Shown: positions 1 to 13,255, counted from the stretch's first letter. The stretch is 64,000 nucleotides of DNA from Lumbricus rubellus (GCA_945859605.1 OX243828.1:24666109-24730108); one strand, 5' to 3'. The notes: generated from the letters alone by a model not told the origin. Made by a program: numbers and translations.

Positions 1-1400
1 CGCAAACGTTTGAAACGCACTGTAATACAATACAATACAAGTAGTCATTTATACCGCGCTTTAACAAAAACAAGTCCTGCACAACGCGGGAACATCAATC
101 GATTTTGAAATTTTTACATGTATAATTATATTTACATAATTAAATTATCAGTAGGCCTAATCTGAGTATTTACCGTTCATACCAACGACCTTATATATTG
201 GTTCATACAATCAAGGTGTCCTATGAACATTAATTTTTATTCATGTGTACTATTTTCCTTTGCTGTCTACCCTGGTTATTTGTTTGTTTGCCTGTTGTTC
301 TTTCTCAGAATAAACTGATTTGATTTGAAAAAGCAATCATTTTCAGAGTCACAAAAAGTAAATAGCAGAAAAGCAGCAATAGTAGTAATAATAATAATAT
401 GTAATATGACGATAGGTCGTCATATATTTATTATTATGACCAATAGCGTGCGGTCACTCAAAACTCATAGTGCAACAGCACAGCCTGAAACTAGTCAGTG
501 AACTGATGAACTATTTTTGAATTCATTTACCTAATAATTTATGATGTCAGTAATTACTTATTCTCTCTTTGAACCAGAGCTCTAATTAATTGTAGGGCCT
601 GAATTCATATCAAATCTAACACAAACTGCTACTCCAGGCACTTTCCAGGAAGGTTATGGTTACGATCATGTTTGAACAAGATACAGACAGGTTGAGAATT
701 GCCAGAGGGGTTGAACCCCCCCGTTCTTTTTTTATCACCCTATAGTAGCCTTCATTGCATACCCCAACATCCCATAGATCAACATCTTTTCTACAATTCT
801 CACACTGGACCGTGATGGCACCATGGATGCGCTTGGAGAATATGTACAATTGTATATAGTTGCAATTAAATATTATGCAATTTGGAGACGACTGTCTTTA
901 AACACACATAAATGCAAATAATATATTATATGGCTACAATTTACAACTGTGGAAAATTTTATGCTTAGCATTTTTCAGACAGAGAGAATATGTAGGTAGG
1001 CCTATGGTTATATTTGTTTTCAAAGAGATAAGGTAAATGTGGGTTATGCTTGTATCCTAACAAATAGAATAGGCAGATAAAGGTTACCATGGTTACGACT
1101 GTCTTCAAACAGAAGAACTCGTCGACATGGTTACGATTATCATAAAACAGAGAATAAGCAGACAAATGGTTTCAATTGTCTTCAAACAAACGAGTATGCA
1201 GATGCATTACAATAGTTTTAAAACTTTTAAACAAATAAAATGCCCTAATAATTGTTTTCAAAGAGACTAGGATTGTTAACAAAAATACATAGCAACTTTT
1301 TCTTAACTCAGACCTAATACAGTAGCCTAGCAGCTAATTTGCTATATTAAAAATCATTTTCATCGCTAAATTAGTCAAAGGAAATGAAAGGGCTCTGCAG
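1..1400. other. AT-rich intergenic DNA with degenerate tandem repeats
   Basis: No gene is recognised here. Around 890-1290 a loose unit of roughly 50 bases recurs, with wording such as GGTTACGACTGTCTTCAAACA, each copy diverged. At 290-330 AATAAACTGATTTGATTTGA looks like the 3' end of a retroelement; its reverse-complement relative appears near 60165. Short open frames at 616-849 and 965-1165 (minus) show no recognisable domain. Confidence 0.5.
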
Positions 1401-1835
1401 TAGATTGTCAGAATCAACAAAACAAAATTTCTGATCCTTACTCCTTATGAAAATATGTCAGAAATTAACTTAGAATTTCCCATCCATACTCCTGATGTAA
1501 GAATTTAACCAAACAACATATCTGATCCTTATAACCACTGACAATGTGTCAGAATTCAACTCTGTAAAATTTCTGACCCGTATTCCTATGAAAGTACGCC
1601 ACAATTCAACATAACATTTCAGATCCACACCCGAATCTAATGGTTCAACAAAATAAAACTTTCCTAAGCTTATGCACACGAACAATGCGTCAGAATTCAA
1701 CTCAACAACGTTTATGATCCATATTCCTAACGAAAATAAGTCAGAATTCAACATAACATTTCTCATCCATATTCCTAATGTAAGAATTCAACAAAATGAA
1801 ATTTCTGATCCGTATTCGCACTGACAATGCGAATC
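1400..1835. repeat. Degenerate tandem repeat downstream of the KCTD gene
   Basis: A unit of about 40-80 bases is repeated, built on GTCAGAATTCAACATAACAT followed by TTTCTGATCCATATTCCTAA. Copies differ by substitutions and small indels. The array ends about 70 bases before the KCTD stop codon (minus strand), so it probably lies in the 3' UTR or just beyond it. The open frame 1470-1766 is a by-product of the repeat. Confidence 0.7.
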
Positions 1836-1902
1836 TCCAACGCAAGTGTTTGAATCCAGCGTCAAAACAGAAATCCTGTAACCTTCAAACGAAAGACGAG
1901 CG

Positions 1903-3122
1903 TCAGAAGAGGAAAGTGAGCGTAACGTTGGTCCTCGGACAATACTCCACCGTACCATTCCACAGATCCTCCGCATCACCCGAAAAGTAACCGCATCTCC
2001 TCACGCATTCCGATTCCTCGATAACGTTGAAACCTTCTTCCGACAGATCATGCCTAAGACATTTTCGCAACGCCTCAGGCGACGCCGGTCCCTCCCACGG
2101 CCCAACGACCAGATCGGCCTCACCCACAATGCACTTGTGCTGCTCGAAGAAGTCCATCTTCACCGGGACAAAAGGTTTTTGGAAAATGTGCAGCGAAACG
2201 CGTCCCTTCTCGCCATCGTGCGTCGACAACGCATTCTCGGTCGCCAGGTCAACGATCCGACGAAGCACTCCGTTGTACTCAGGGAACTGGTCACGGTACG
2301 CCTCCCGAATAAGTTCCTTCGTGACGATAGGAGTCGTCTTTAGTCTACTGATGAGTGGACCAATGTTGTAGTAGCATGCCTGGTGGTACATCGGCAGCGT
2401 GATATCACTCGGGGGAAGCGTCTCGTGTCGAAGGTACTCGAGTATGTGCTCAAAGTACTTGGGGTTGGCATCGATGAAAGGGTGACCGTCTTCGTCGCGG
2501 CCGACGACGTGGCGGCCGTTGAACATTGCGCCGAGCATCGAGTCGCTGTACTTGACCAGCGTGGACAAATGCGTCGTAAAGAAAACGCCACCCACGTTGA
2601 TCTTTAGCACGGCTGGAAAACTATCCTGAAAAATTCACAGTTGACATAAAACAAGGATATATTTATACATATATATTTATACATTTATATACCTTTATAT
2701 ACTAGTATCAGCAGGGGCCAGTTAAATACTATTAGACCAGACCAAAGCTAGAAAACTCAATATGTTATTGCACAGTGGAGTGGAATTTATATATATATGG
2801 TAAAAAAATTACAAGACATATACAACATAAAACCAACCAAGACACAAGCATGCACTCTTATAATTCACATTTCGGTGTGACCTTGCGCGCGTTACAATTC
2901 ATTTAATAATAATAAAAATAATAATTCATCGCATAATTTATTGCTACACGGGTCTGCTCGTATGGTGGTTTTAATTCTATGCAATGAGCGATTTCAAGAA
3001 CGCAAAACGTGGTGAAAACAGCAAATCTCTCAAACGTATTTTAAACATTAACTCACGATTAATTCCTTTTGATGCATAACACCGTTTTCACTTATATTCT
3101 TGGAGTCGTTTGCAGCTGACAT
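1903..3122 (-). CDS. KCTD7: KCTD7/KCTD14-like BTB/POZ protein, 2 exons
   Basis: CDS = complement(1903..2625, 3057..3122), 262 codons before the stop. Exon 1 encodes MSAANDSKNISENGVMHQKE plus LI, and the intron starts GTGAGT and ends TTTTTCAG. Exon 2 opens with DSFPAVLKINVGG, the start of the T1/BTB domain, which continues through FTTHLSTL, MFNGRH and FIDANPKYF to about residue 120. The C-terminal half (VGPWEG, then LRHDLSEEGFNV) matches the KCTD7 C-terminal region; human KCTD7 is slightly longer. Family members are adaptors that oligomerise through BTB, and KCTD7 is linked to CUL3 and potassium conductance. I chose this start because the exon 1 ATG is in frame with a clean donor; the exon 2 frame alone has no ATG before the domain. 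KCTD14 is the main alternative name. The gene is divergent to MTMR14. Confidence 0.88.
2868..2935 (-). mobile_element. Short retroelement 3'-tail fragment
   Basis: Contains TCACATTTCGGTGTGACCTT and GCGCGC, followed by an AATAAT-rich tail. The reverse complement of the same wording occurs at 54440-54480 (GCGCAAGGTCACACCGAAAT). Two dispersed copies in one window, beside simple-sequence tails, indicate a retroelement 3' end lying in the KCTD intron. Confidence 0.55.
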
Positions 3123-3927
3123 TACGAAATTCGCTCAAGCAGCCATGCTCCCGCCAGCATAGAAAGAAATACTGAAAAATATAAGATTAATTTTAGTAGC
3201 ATCTATGGTAGAAACCATGGTGTAAGAAGGATTCTAGTAAACCAACGACGACCTCCAAGAATATATAAAAAGGTCTTAAAATGCATTAAATTTTAAATCA
3301 AAAGTAGTCCAATTATTAAGCGACAGCAAAATGGCCATTATAGTAAGTAAGTAAGTAAGTAAGTAAATATAGCCCTAATTACTGCACCTGTAACTATTAA
3401 TTGTAACTATTCTCCCTGCTCCGTATGAGCATTTGCAACAATGTCATTTTTTGTCAAACATCATACTTTTCACGTTTTTGTACTGCATTACTCTATAATG
3501 TTACTTGTTGCGATGTGTCGACTTGATTATTGAATAAACGAAATTACTTACTTATTTATTAAACATCAGTGATTTAGACCATAGACATCATATATATACT
3601 AATACATGAAACATATATTGCGGACTGTAAAGGATAGATATTGCTGGAGTACTTTGGTCCACTCATGTAGCCAACCGTCGCGCAGCGACGTCGGCGTATT
3701 GACATGACATGACATGAAACATATATATAATCACACGTGGAGACAATTGCCCACGTGACGTCACTTATATTACCAGAACATCACAACTTCACAAGTGGCC
3801 GTAATCAGCATAAGAGTAGCCCAAAATTATGTGGTTCTAATATTGGTTTCATAGGAGCGTAGTTAAGTCCGTTAATATAATTATAATTATGGTCGCTGGT
3901 TAATTCTACATAAAAGAGCATTATGTT
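3123..3927. other. Intergenic, possible retroelement 3' end
   Basis: No gene is seen. A (TAAG)n run at 3345-3366 precedes a non-coding stretch ending with TTGAATAAACGAAATTACTT near 3531, which resembles a retroelement 3' end with a polyadenylation signal. A similar TAAG run stands at 42460-42480. The KCTD promoter must lie just above 3122; no TATA box is convincing. Confidence 0.4.
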
Positions 3928-4951
3928 TGTATGTGCACTTGTTATAGCACCCATTCAAGCTCTCACTACTCCAGTGGCGTAGCAAGGCATTTGTGGGCCC
4001 TTGTGCAGGGCTTCGGTGGTGGGCCCTTTCATTACTTGAACCTCCTCGACTTCAAACAAAAAGGCTGTGCAAAAATGCCTGGCTCTCTTTCAATAGACTC
4101 TATTTGCATTATTTCGAACCCGTAGTTGAATAAAAATTAACTCGTTACAATTTTATTTATTTTCTCCCGTTAGTCTTTCTAATCATTTTCTATTTCTTCG
4201 GGTTATCAGAGAAAATTCAATTAGAGTAGGCCTACTTGACAAAATTATCAATAAACTGCTTCATATGTTGAAGTATGAATTATCGTCATCCACGCTTAAA
4301 TTCTGGCAAACAGTTGGGTTAATTGATTAAAAAAGAAACAAAATAATAAATTGGTAAAATGTGAAGTGGCTCAAGTCTCGGTTGCTACGATAAGTCTAAG
4401 AGAAGAAACCGAAAAATTCCGAAATGTAACAATTTTCACTTGGGCGAATACCTTAATTTGCGCAAAATAATTGAGATGCCTTCGTGCCTGAATCCTGTGG
4501 TAGGCTAATGCTGCTGGTATAGCCTACCACCATAGTTTTTGAAGCGCTTCACTGCTCGGTGTCAACATCCACAACCACCTCAGCGCTAATCACTAGGCCT
4601 ACAGTACATGTATAGGTTTGATCACACTCTGAAAATTGTGAATGTAAAAACTTGAATCTGACCACCAGAGGGGCCCCTAGTGCAATCTGCACATTCAATT
4701 GCAATGCCACCGCCGTACATGTAGATATGAACACATTCTGAATAATGATTATTCTTTTTAAAAAATGACTCTGACCGCCGGGGGGCCTCAACAGCCGGGG
4801 GCCCTTGTGCACTGCACAACCTGCACTACCTATTGCTACGCCACTGCACTACTCAGAGGCGCTCCCGAATGCAGCGCGGACTCTGCATGAACCTCGAACC
4901 TTCCGGCTCCAAGGCAACGACGCCACCACTACACCACCGCGCCCAAATCAT
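3928..4951 (-). mobile_element. tRNA-derived SINE, split by a hAT insertion
   Basis: Reading the minus strand, the SINE head at 4951-4885 carries the A-box-like GGTGTAGTGGTGGCGTCG and B-box GGTTCGAGGTTC, and the tail (GGGAGCGCCTCTGAG) is interrupted at 4854/3964. The rest of the tail, GCTATAACAAGTGCACATAC in the relatives, lies at 3928-3963. The middle part is shorter than in the full copies at 8664 and 52670. The interruption is the 875-bp hAT element described next. Confidence 0.82.
3972..4846. mobile_element. Non-autonomous hAT element, 875 bp, 8-bp TSD
   Basis: Terminal inverted repeats read CAGTGGCGTAGCAA at the left and its complement TTGCTACGCCACTG at the right. Perfect 8-bp target duplications CACTACTC flank it (3964-3971 and 4847-4854). 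No transposase frame is present. Length of the duplication and the CAG...CTG ends fit the hAT superfamily. It interrupts a SINE, so it is younger than that copy. Confidence 0.88.
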
Positions 4952-5140
4952 ATTTTTTTACAGTTAATTTTTACTAGGCCATTAATCCACGAACCTCATA
5001 GGATGTTTCCTAGCGATTCTTTTTGAGCACTCTATATTCGTGACAGCGAAACAGTTTTTGCAGATGAGGCTGATGCATGAGCACTTCGATCGTTGAGAAA
5101 CGTGGACGTAGCCTACTGATTATCAGAAATATCAAAGAGA

Positions 5141-5361
5141 TGCAATAAATTGCAATCGGGATCGATACTAAAATGGTCTTTAGGCTCTAGTTAGCCAAAG
5201 CTGTGGTATTTTCTGTACATAGTCTGTATTTTCACAATTATTTATACTGTAATGCAATAAACTGCAATCGGGATCGATACTAAAATGGTCTTTAGGCTCT
5301 AGTTAGCCAAAGCTGTGGTATTTTCTGTACATAGTCTGTATTTTCACAATTATTTATACTG
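5141..5361. repeat. 112-bp tandem duplication upstream of MTMR14
   Basis: Two adjacent copies, 5141-5252 and 5253-5361, are almost identical (AATAAATTGC against AATAAACTGC near the start). Both contain CGGGATCGATACTAAAATGG and end with CACAATTATTTATACTGT. The second copy ends about 250 bases before the MTMR14 ATG. The near identity points to a recent duplication. Confidence 0.92.
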
Positions 5362-5612
5362 TGTTATTATGTAGAACATTGTAGATGCACCTTGGTCAGT
5401 AAGTTGTCTCGAGTCAATTTTTGATAATTATGGTGGCCGTTTGGTTGCTCCGCGGGATGGAACTGTTGCGCAATACATAATCTGTGGTTAGTCAGATGAC
5501 ATGTGAACGATAAAACAAGGCGACGGGTTTAATTAATTTGTTCTTGATTATAGCTGGACTTTTAAATATAATACGAGTGTCAGGCGGTCAAATTGTCTTA
5601 AAATAGGACAAA

Positions 5613-8600
5613 ATGACGAACGCTGACGAGGTGTTAGGGTACCATCATGTGAAGTCATTAATGGAATACGCCTTCAAGAACACATACGGGGCGAAAAGCA
5701 CTGACGTCGAGGTTTGTACTGAAAACATATTTCTTTAGCGACGTGGTTCTCGAGTGTAAGTTCACATTACGTGAGCAGGGTATTAATAAGAACTTCTTGC
5801 AAAATGTTGATGTTTAGGCATGCATTTAGAATAGTGGCTTTGTGGAAAATTTATTATGGTGCTAAATATTTACGATGCTCGGAGAGAAAGTAAAAGTAAC
5901 TTTTTAAGGAACGGGGTGTCGAATGTAAGTCCCCAAGAGTGGCAGAGAAAGTGTTATGGTTTAGAACGTTTTCATTGCACGAGAAGCAAAATTAAATCCT
6001 GAGTAATGGAAAATTTTATGCATTTTACAACTTGGCAGTGCAGATCTCGAGCTGTTGAGCGGGACCAAAGGGTGGACATTTATGGTTGGCTGTTGCTGCT
6101 GCTGTTTGCATTGACGCAAATTATATTATGTGAAGACTTAGAGTAGTTGTAATGCAATTAATTCTGTCTGGTTGTTTATTAATTCAGGGTGAAGCTATTT
6201 TGAACAACTGCATTACACTGTTTGCCAAAGACTACAAATATTCAGTGAGTTCAGTTGTTTGGTATTTTACCTATACTCCATGCAAATGTTTTAATCGTGG
6301 TTTATAATCATGCCCATTAATTATTTGGCAAGTTTCTTTACCAATTGCTGAAGTTTCCATCAAAAACAATTTAATAAGGTAGGCTACTTGCTTGCAAGTA
6401 CAACGCTGCAGACAAATGTTAAAATATGGGGAATCATTGTAAATAGGATGAGTGTTATGAATCATAAAACAGAGAGTTTGCAAAAATATTGCCCATCGAC
6501 AACACCTAAAAAATAGTTTACAAGTTGAAAGAAAGCTGTGACATTAATGATCTAAAAATATAAGATTGCACCTTCCTGGGAACTGCAATCAATAGCTTTT
6601 AAAGCAATGACAATGCCTGCTCTTGGCCTAATATTTACTCCTTGGATCGCATTTTGACTTCAGGTTAAAACAGAATATACAGATTCTCAAGTAATTAAGT
6701 AGTACAGCAGTTTTGAAGGTAATAAATGCGGGTAAAGATAAAAAATAAGGTAGTAAATAAACTTACCTCTCAGTTGCTTAATAATTAATCATGAGGTGAG
6801 AAGAGTTAATATAATTATATATAAAACTATAAAATTTTATTAAAGTGCTTATTATATGTAATAAAATTTATATTTTATATATGAAACTTATTATATAGTT
6901 ATTATGGTTATTGCAGACTGTCAGTCTGTTAGTTGTTAAGATTGATGTTAATTAAGATTGTTGCATAACTTGTACAATGTACATGTGCATTTGCAGGCGC
7001 TTCATTCAAGAAATATTATTATTATTATTATTACCGGTATTTATGATATGATTGAAAAGGTGATTGACAATTCGAATGGCGAACTCTGTGGTCACTATCC
7101 AACAAAGATCATCGTCATGGAATACACAACACATGGCCGAGAAGAACAGCAGAACAAGTCAGTACCTCAACTTCAAGTACTCGTGACTTTATGCTTCATT
7201 AAATGTACAAGAAGCTAAAGATCATTCGTTCATTCATTCATTCGTTCGTTCGTTCATACATCCATCCATTGCACCATCATTCATTATGGAGGTTTATATA
7301 GCGCCCCTTCAAGGTTTCTACTCAGGAGTGCTCCCAGCCCAACCTCGTCAGTCGCATTCTGTAATACAACCTCCTTTATCTCACAGTCAATTTGCCTAAA
7401 TATAGCTTTGTCCTGAAAGCAATGCTCTACTGTTCTGTACTGAGCCTTGCTCTGTGATGCGTTGATGCCGACATTTACCATTGATGCAAGATCATTATCC
7501 ACAAACTCTGGTTCACTTAGTCCTAGGTCTTGACCTGCTCCAATCTGTCATCTTTCTGGTGGTTCTTTTCTTATGGAAACGAGTGAAACATGTCTGACAG
7601 AAGCAGAGACTGCTGCCACTGGTGTTGTGTAATCTTCCAAACCTCATATTATCCAATATGTTTCACTGTAGTCATTGGCATGTGTATTTATAACATCTGG
7701 AGAAGGAAATTCAACTAGATAATATCTTTGCAGAAGTTTTATTATGTCAATGTGATAATTTAAAAAAGAAGTTTTTATCAAATGATGAATGTTTAAAATC
7801 AGATATGTGTACTGTGTCTTTTAAAATCCAGTTATATTTATCCTGTCCAATGCATATTGACATGCAATAAGATTTGAGTGTTTAATTTTTTTACGATGAT
7901 GTGTAGTTTTATTTTTGCAAGTTGAGATATGTGAGTTGGCGTAAATGCTTTCTGGTATTGTTTCTTTTGATTGTTGTTCTTCTGTTAAATTGTATTGACA
8001 CTCTTAATAATCTTTGTGGACTACACAAGTAAAGTACCTTATTAGAACTGCAGTTTCATCCCACGACTTCTATATAAGCTTTAATTAATTACAAGTATAA
8101 ACTAATGAAGCCCAAGAACCAGGCCACAAACATCAACAATCCACTCATCATATGCTGATGTATACAGATTTATATAAGCCGTAATAAATTTATGAGACAT
8201 TGGATTGAATAGATAAAGAATCATAGCAATCACTAAGCAGCATTATTAGCAGAGTTCCATTCTTTGTGTTGTCTATATACCGAGTGATATTGAAGCATTG
8301 TTTCTTCCATGACAACTTTGATTAGTTAGTATACAATAAATGTATATTGTCTTGTATAAGTTGTTTTCCTATGCTGAACTAAATGTGGTATTCAGTGCTT
8401 AGTCACAAACAATATCAGAATTTCTGCTCTAATCGAGTCTGTTATGATGTGGCTTTGATTTTCGTGCTGTTTAGACTGTGCACAATTTGTCTGGTCTTTC
8501 AGTGTCCAGTCCATGTACGACATGGACAAGTTACAGTCGGTAATAAAAGTGGCTCGACGCGCTCGTTGCCGAGGGAGATTCGTGGCTCCAGTTATTTTAT

Positions 8601-11600
8601 ACGAAGGAAAGGTAAGAGAGAAGATGAGCTAAGTATGCTTGGCACATTATGTTGTTGTTTCACATGTACTTATGTGGGGCACGGTGTTGTAGTGGTGGCG
8701 TCGTTGCCTTGGAACCGGAAGGTTCGAAGTTCGAATCCACCTCGCCGCGTAGGGACCTTGGACAAGTCCTTCACTCACAATGCTCGGCGCTTTGGCGTGA
8801 AACTCCGATGCAGTGTCCGCTCTGCATTCGGGAGCGCCTCTGAGTAGGGAGAGCTTGAAGGGGCGCTATAACAAGTGCACATACAAACAAACAGACACTT
8901 GAAATCAGGTTATATAGCAAAATATGTTGAGTTAGTTGAAGAGAGGCATTTGTATCGTTATAAAAGATGCGAACTTGTGTTCTGCTTCAGCACATCTGCC
9001 GATCAGCGACGCTGTCCGGTGGCGCCGAGATCTACGGTCGACGAATGTACGGGATGCTGGTGAGCAGCGAGGAGGAACCTCAAGTCGATTCGTCCCCGTC
9101 AACAACCCCAACGGATTCGAGGTGAAGTTCAGTTTCTGTATTGGTTTTTGGGGAGATATTTTTTAGTAGATTTTTACTTTATTTAAGACACTTACTTTGC
9201 TCACAGGCTTGCTAGATCTGGAATGTGAGACATGAATTTTTCTTCAATTGGTGCACCGCCGATAGTTCAGTAATTATTTAAAACTCATTTTAAGTCACAC
9301 TTTTGTAGACTTTCTATTAATGCACGTTGATGTTCCGTAAGGGCTGATAGATACACAGTTGTACTTGCTTACACGTACATGTGTGCATACTTAAATTACA
9401 GTTAGTCCATCCAGTTGAAATTATCCCCCTTGTTTTTCCGTGACACGGCTAATGATACAGTTTAGTTAGTCTAAGTTGAGTTAGTTATCCAGATCTGCTG
9501 TATATGATGCCTTCATATAGCTCACAAAAGCAATACCTGCACAAGTCTTAATGATGCTAAATGTACTTAAGAATAAAAAGCGTGCCAACTAAAAATACAA
9601 TGAACAGATGACTTGAAAAAATTCATTAGTGTCTGACTAATACAGACATATGGTGCCCAGCCAGAGTTGACACGAATGATACTTGGTCCAATAACTCTGA
9701 GTATAATATGCATTTAGAGTTACTGGACCAAGTCATCCATATTGTAGAGCAACAACAGGCAGCAGGGTCCACTTTGTGCAATAAGACAACATGACAGGCA
9801 CAACAAGTGTGCTATGTGGATTCTAGATTTATAACACACTTGCCCCGTCAAAATAATTTAGAACATTTGGACAATGCACTTATGCATCAGCTTGGTGTTG
9901 CTGTTCTTTGGTGTGGATTGGATAGGATAGGATAGGATTGGATTGGATAGGATTAAATTTTGATAGAAATAACCATTGTATTGTATATTTGTGTATTGTT
10001 ATCATTCGGGATAACAAAATGCAACTCCTTACAATGTAGACAAAATCAAATACAAGCAGAGAGTTAATTAGGATGGTTGTAAAGGAAGAGTAAAAGTGTT
10101 ATAGTTAGCTGTTTGTAATGTTGATAGTATTGTCTAGATTTATTTCTTACTTATTTCCATGGATTTGACATCTTGAAAGTATAATCAACCAGATGCAACT
10201 AGACATTGTTCCATGACTGTGTGGCTTCTAGTTTTGTTAGAGAGAATTGATTTGATTTATAATATTGGAAATTAGTATGTGGAACATGAAACTCTTGTAA
10301 TTGAAATTATAGAACATAAATTTGTATAAAAACATTAATGCTTCTTATCCTGAATGACTCTTGTAATGTTCTAGCAAGAGAACTGTACTGAAAGAAGCAT
10401 TCTGTATACTGATGGTTCATGTTAATTGCTAAACTAGTTAATTATTATGGTTCATAGCCGTACATAACATAATTTATATGAATAGAACAGAATAAAAATA
10501 TGATTAACAAATATCATCGAGCCGCTGTCACTACACTTCTTAAGGACCTTTCTAAGAACTGACTTACAAGTACTATTTTGAACGTTGACTTTAAGACTTT
10601 TTTGTATGCATTTGTTATCTGTACTTTTTTTGTTTACACTAGCGATTGGCAAATGTTTTCCATTGTCCGAAGTCAAGACATAAAGCTCCTAAAGATGCTC
10701 GACATTGGCTTCATCTTCGATCTTATGGTTGAAAAGAAGAAAGTAAAGTTTGGACTGAAGTGAGTTACACCGCGAGAGTTCAGACAATAATATCAATTAT
10801 ACATTATTATAATGCACTGTGATTGCATTTAAAAAAAATATAATTGTCATCGGCTTTATCTTCGATCTTATGGTTGAAAAGAAGAAAGTAAAGTTTGGAC
10901 TGAAGTGAGTTACAACTCAAGAGTTCTGACAATATAATATTATCAGCACGTGTTGTGGTTGCATTTTTTTAATGAAATATCATTATCATTCAGAGAAGAG
11001 CAGCTTACATACGCAGCAAAATGTTTATCGTGTGTCAGCGCTGAGCACAGTTATCGTACTGATATGATAAATCTGCTAAGTGGCCACTTCATGAGGACCA
11101 AACGGTGTTTGCCATTGCTCAGAATCGCTGTTTGTTGTGCTGGCAATAGCGGTCGGAGATTGCCCTGCACTGTCCACTTCACAAAGAAAAAAACAAGTCT
11201 GTTTGTCTGAGCTATAACAGACGTTAGCGCAATTGACCTGGTTAACCATATTGTTATCAGGAGTATTCGTGGTACAGCCACAGAGCCGTAGACGCTTGTA
11301 CTGTCGCCAGCTAGGAAGTAAACAAAAGGTTGTACAGTACAATAAGCTGGTTCAACCTTTGTAGCGGTCCAGTTCATGCTTAGAGGCCTAGAAGCAGGAT
11401 ATTATTAGCACCTTGAGTTTCACTGCTGAATGTTGGACCTCTACTTTGCTTTATAGTCTTTGGCCGAGTTGCTTGAGTAAAACTTGCAGTAATTATTGGC
11501 TCAGAAAAAAGCAAGTGCTTTACTTTTTAATGTGAGGCACGGTATAGGAGTATGTTCGATGCCAAGTTGAGAAGCATGAGTATGGTGAGAAAGATATAAT

Positions 11601-13255
11601 TAAGATATATGGGGTTTGGCACACAGTGGAAGGTAAAAGAAACATGGGGTTAGGTACTAGGTTGGTTAAGTTTGGCTGTTTGTACAAGAGGGCAGTCCAG
11701 GCTGTTGTGGGATTTTTGACCATCATTTGGGATGCTATAGTCGGAACTGTCATAAGGACTACTGGTACCAAAACTCAAGCTTTTGCCTTCATTGGTCCTC
11801 TGCACTTTGGAATCAGCTCTCTCCGTTGTCACGTTCTTTGTTATTAACTGTTTAACAAAGCATATCTTTCTGCTGTCTCAAAATTGCTTTCTTTTCTCTG
11901 GGTCTTTCGCATTGGGATTGGTGTGCAATGTGAGAGAATATGATTTGTCTTTTGTGTGATTATTCAGTGAAACAGTTCAAATCGATCAATCAAAGATCAA
12001 TGTATTGTAAGAGCAATAATTGTTATGGTGCCTCTTCAAGGTTTCTACTCAGAGGCGCTCCCGATTACAGCACAGACACTGAATCAGAGTTTCACGCTGA
12101 GCGCATAAGCAATTGCAAGTGAAAACCTTGCTCAGGCTCCCAAAGCGGTGGCTTGAGGTGGATTCAAGCCTGCAACCTTCCGGCTCCAAGGCACCGAACA
12201 TACCCCTACACCACCGCACCCCACATACCAATGGTCAGTGTACAGTCGCATTGCCACTGGTTTATTTGAAGAGAATGGAAATTTCTTGCTGATTTGTGTT
12301 TCGTTTGTTTTATTACAAAATAGCGTGACGTCATCGGAGAAAGTGGACAAGGAAAATCGATACTGTGACTTCAGTATATCGTCAATTCCGTATCCAGGTT
12401 GCGAGTTCTTTCGCGAATGGAAAGATGCCTTGTATCAAACGGAGGGAATGGTCTATGACTGGAAGCAGGTTGGTGAACAGTTCATTGTTATTAGGCAGGT
12501 CTTTGTTATCTTGTTAACATTGTTATTATTATTTTTACTACTATTATTGTTAATATTATTATCATACTATTTTTATTAGTATTTTTCTATTATTATTATT
12601 ATTGCTACTATTATTATTATTGTTTTTTTAAAATTGTTGTTGTTATTATTATTATTATTATTGTTGGTGAACAGGTCATTGCCTACAGCAAAGATGTAGA
12701 AAGACTTTGAGAAACTAGTGCTATACAAATATTTGAAATGAATGAATAACTTTGACTGTATTGCTTTTATAGCTTCTGGTGCTTTTTGTTAAACAGGGTT
12801 TCGTGGATGCTCAGCTCGATATTCCGACGAGTCCTAGACCTCCGGACACGATCGACTGGGGACAGTACATGGTAAAACCACTTTTGATATACATGTACGA
12901 ATGAAAAATGGTGGTAAACATAGCATTTGTGCAAAGGAAAAGTTGAAGCAATACTGTTATTATTATTTTTATTTTTGCCCTGAGGTGCTTCATTCCCCAG
13001 GGACTTATGGACTATTATTAATTGAAGAATGAACATCTGGTTGGTCAGGCCTCGTCTTCAGGGTGTGTGGCAAAAGTACCTTTGAAAGCGACCAGGTTGT
13101 AGCGTTAAATGCAAGTGGACAGACATTATTATTATTATTATTATTACTTTTGATATAATTTTTTTACCCAAGGTATCAATGATCCCTCAGGATTTAAAAA
13201 AATTGGGCGATGTTCTGGAATGGGTAGTCTTCTTGTTCTTCTTCTTCTTCTTCTT

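Noticed and set aside
8722..8745. tRNA gene suggested by A-box and B-box
   Set aside because: No cloverleaf or anticodon arm; it is the head of a SINE, repeated throughout the window.
8383..8847. 154-codon plus frame
   Set aside because: Runs through MTMR14 exon 4 in a wrong frame and then into a SINE.
11626..11847. Plus frame with GTKTQAFAFIGPLHFGISSL
   Set aside because: Faint likeness to a reverse transcriptase C-terminus, but no tail follows and the match is too weak to list.
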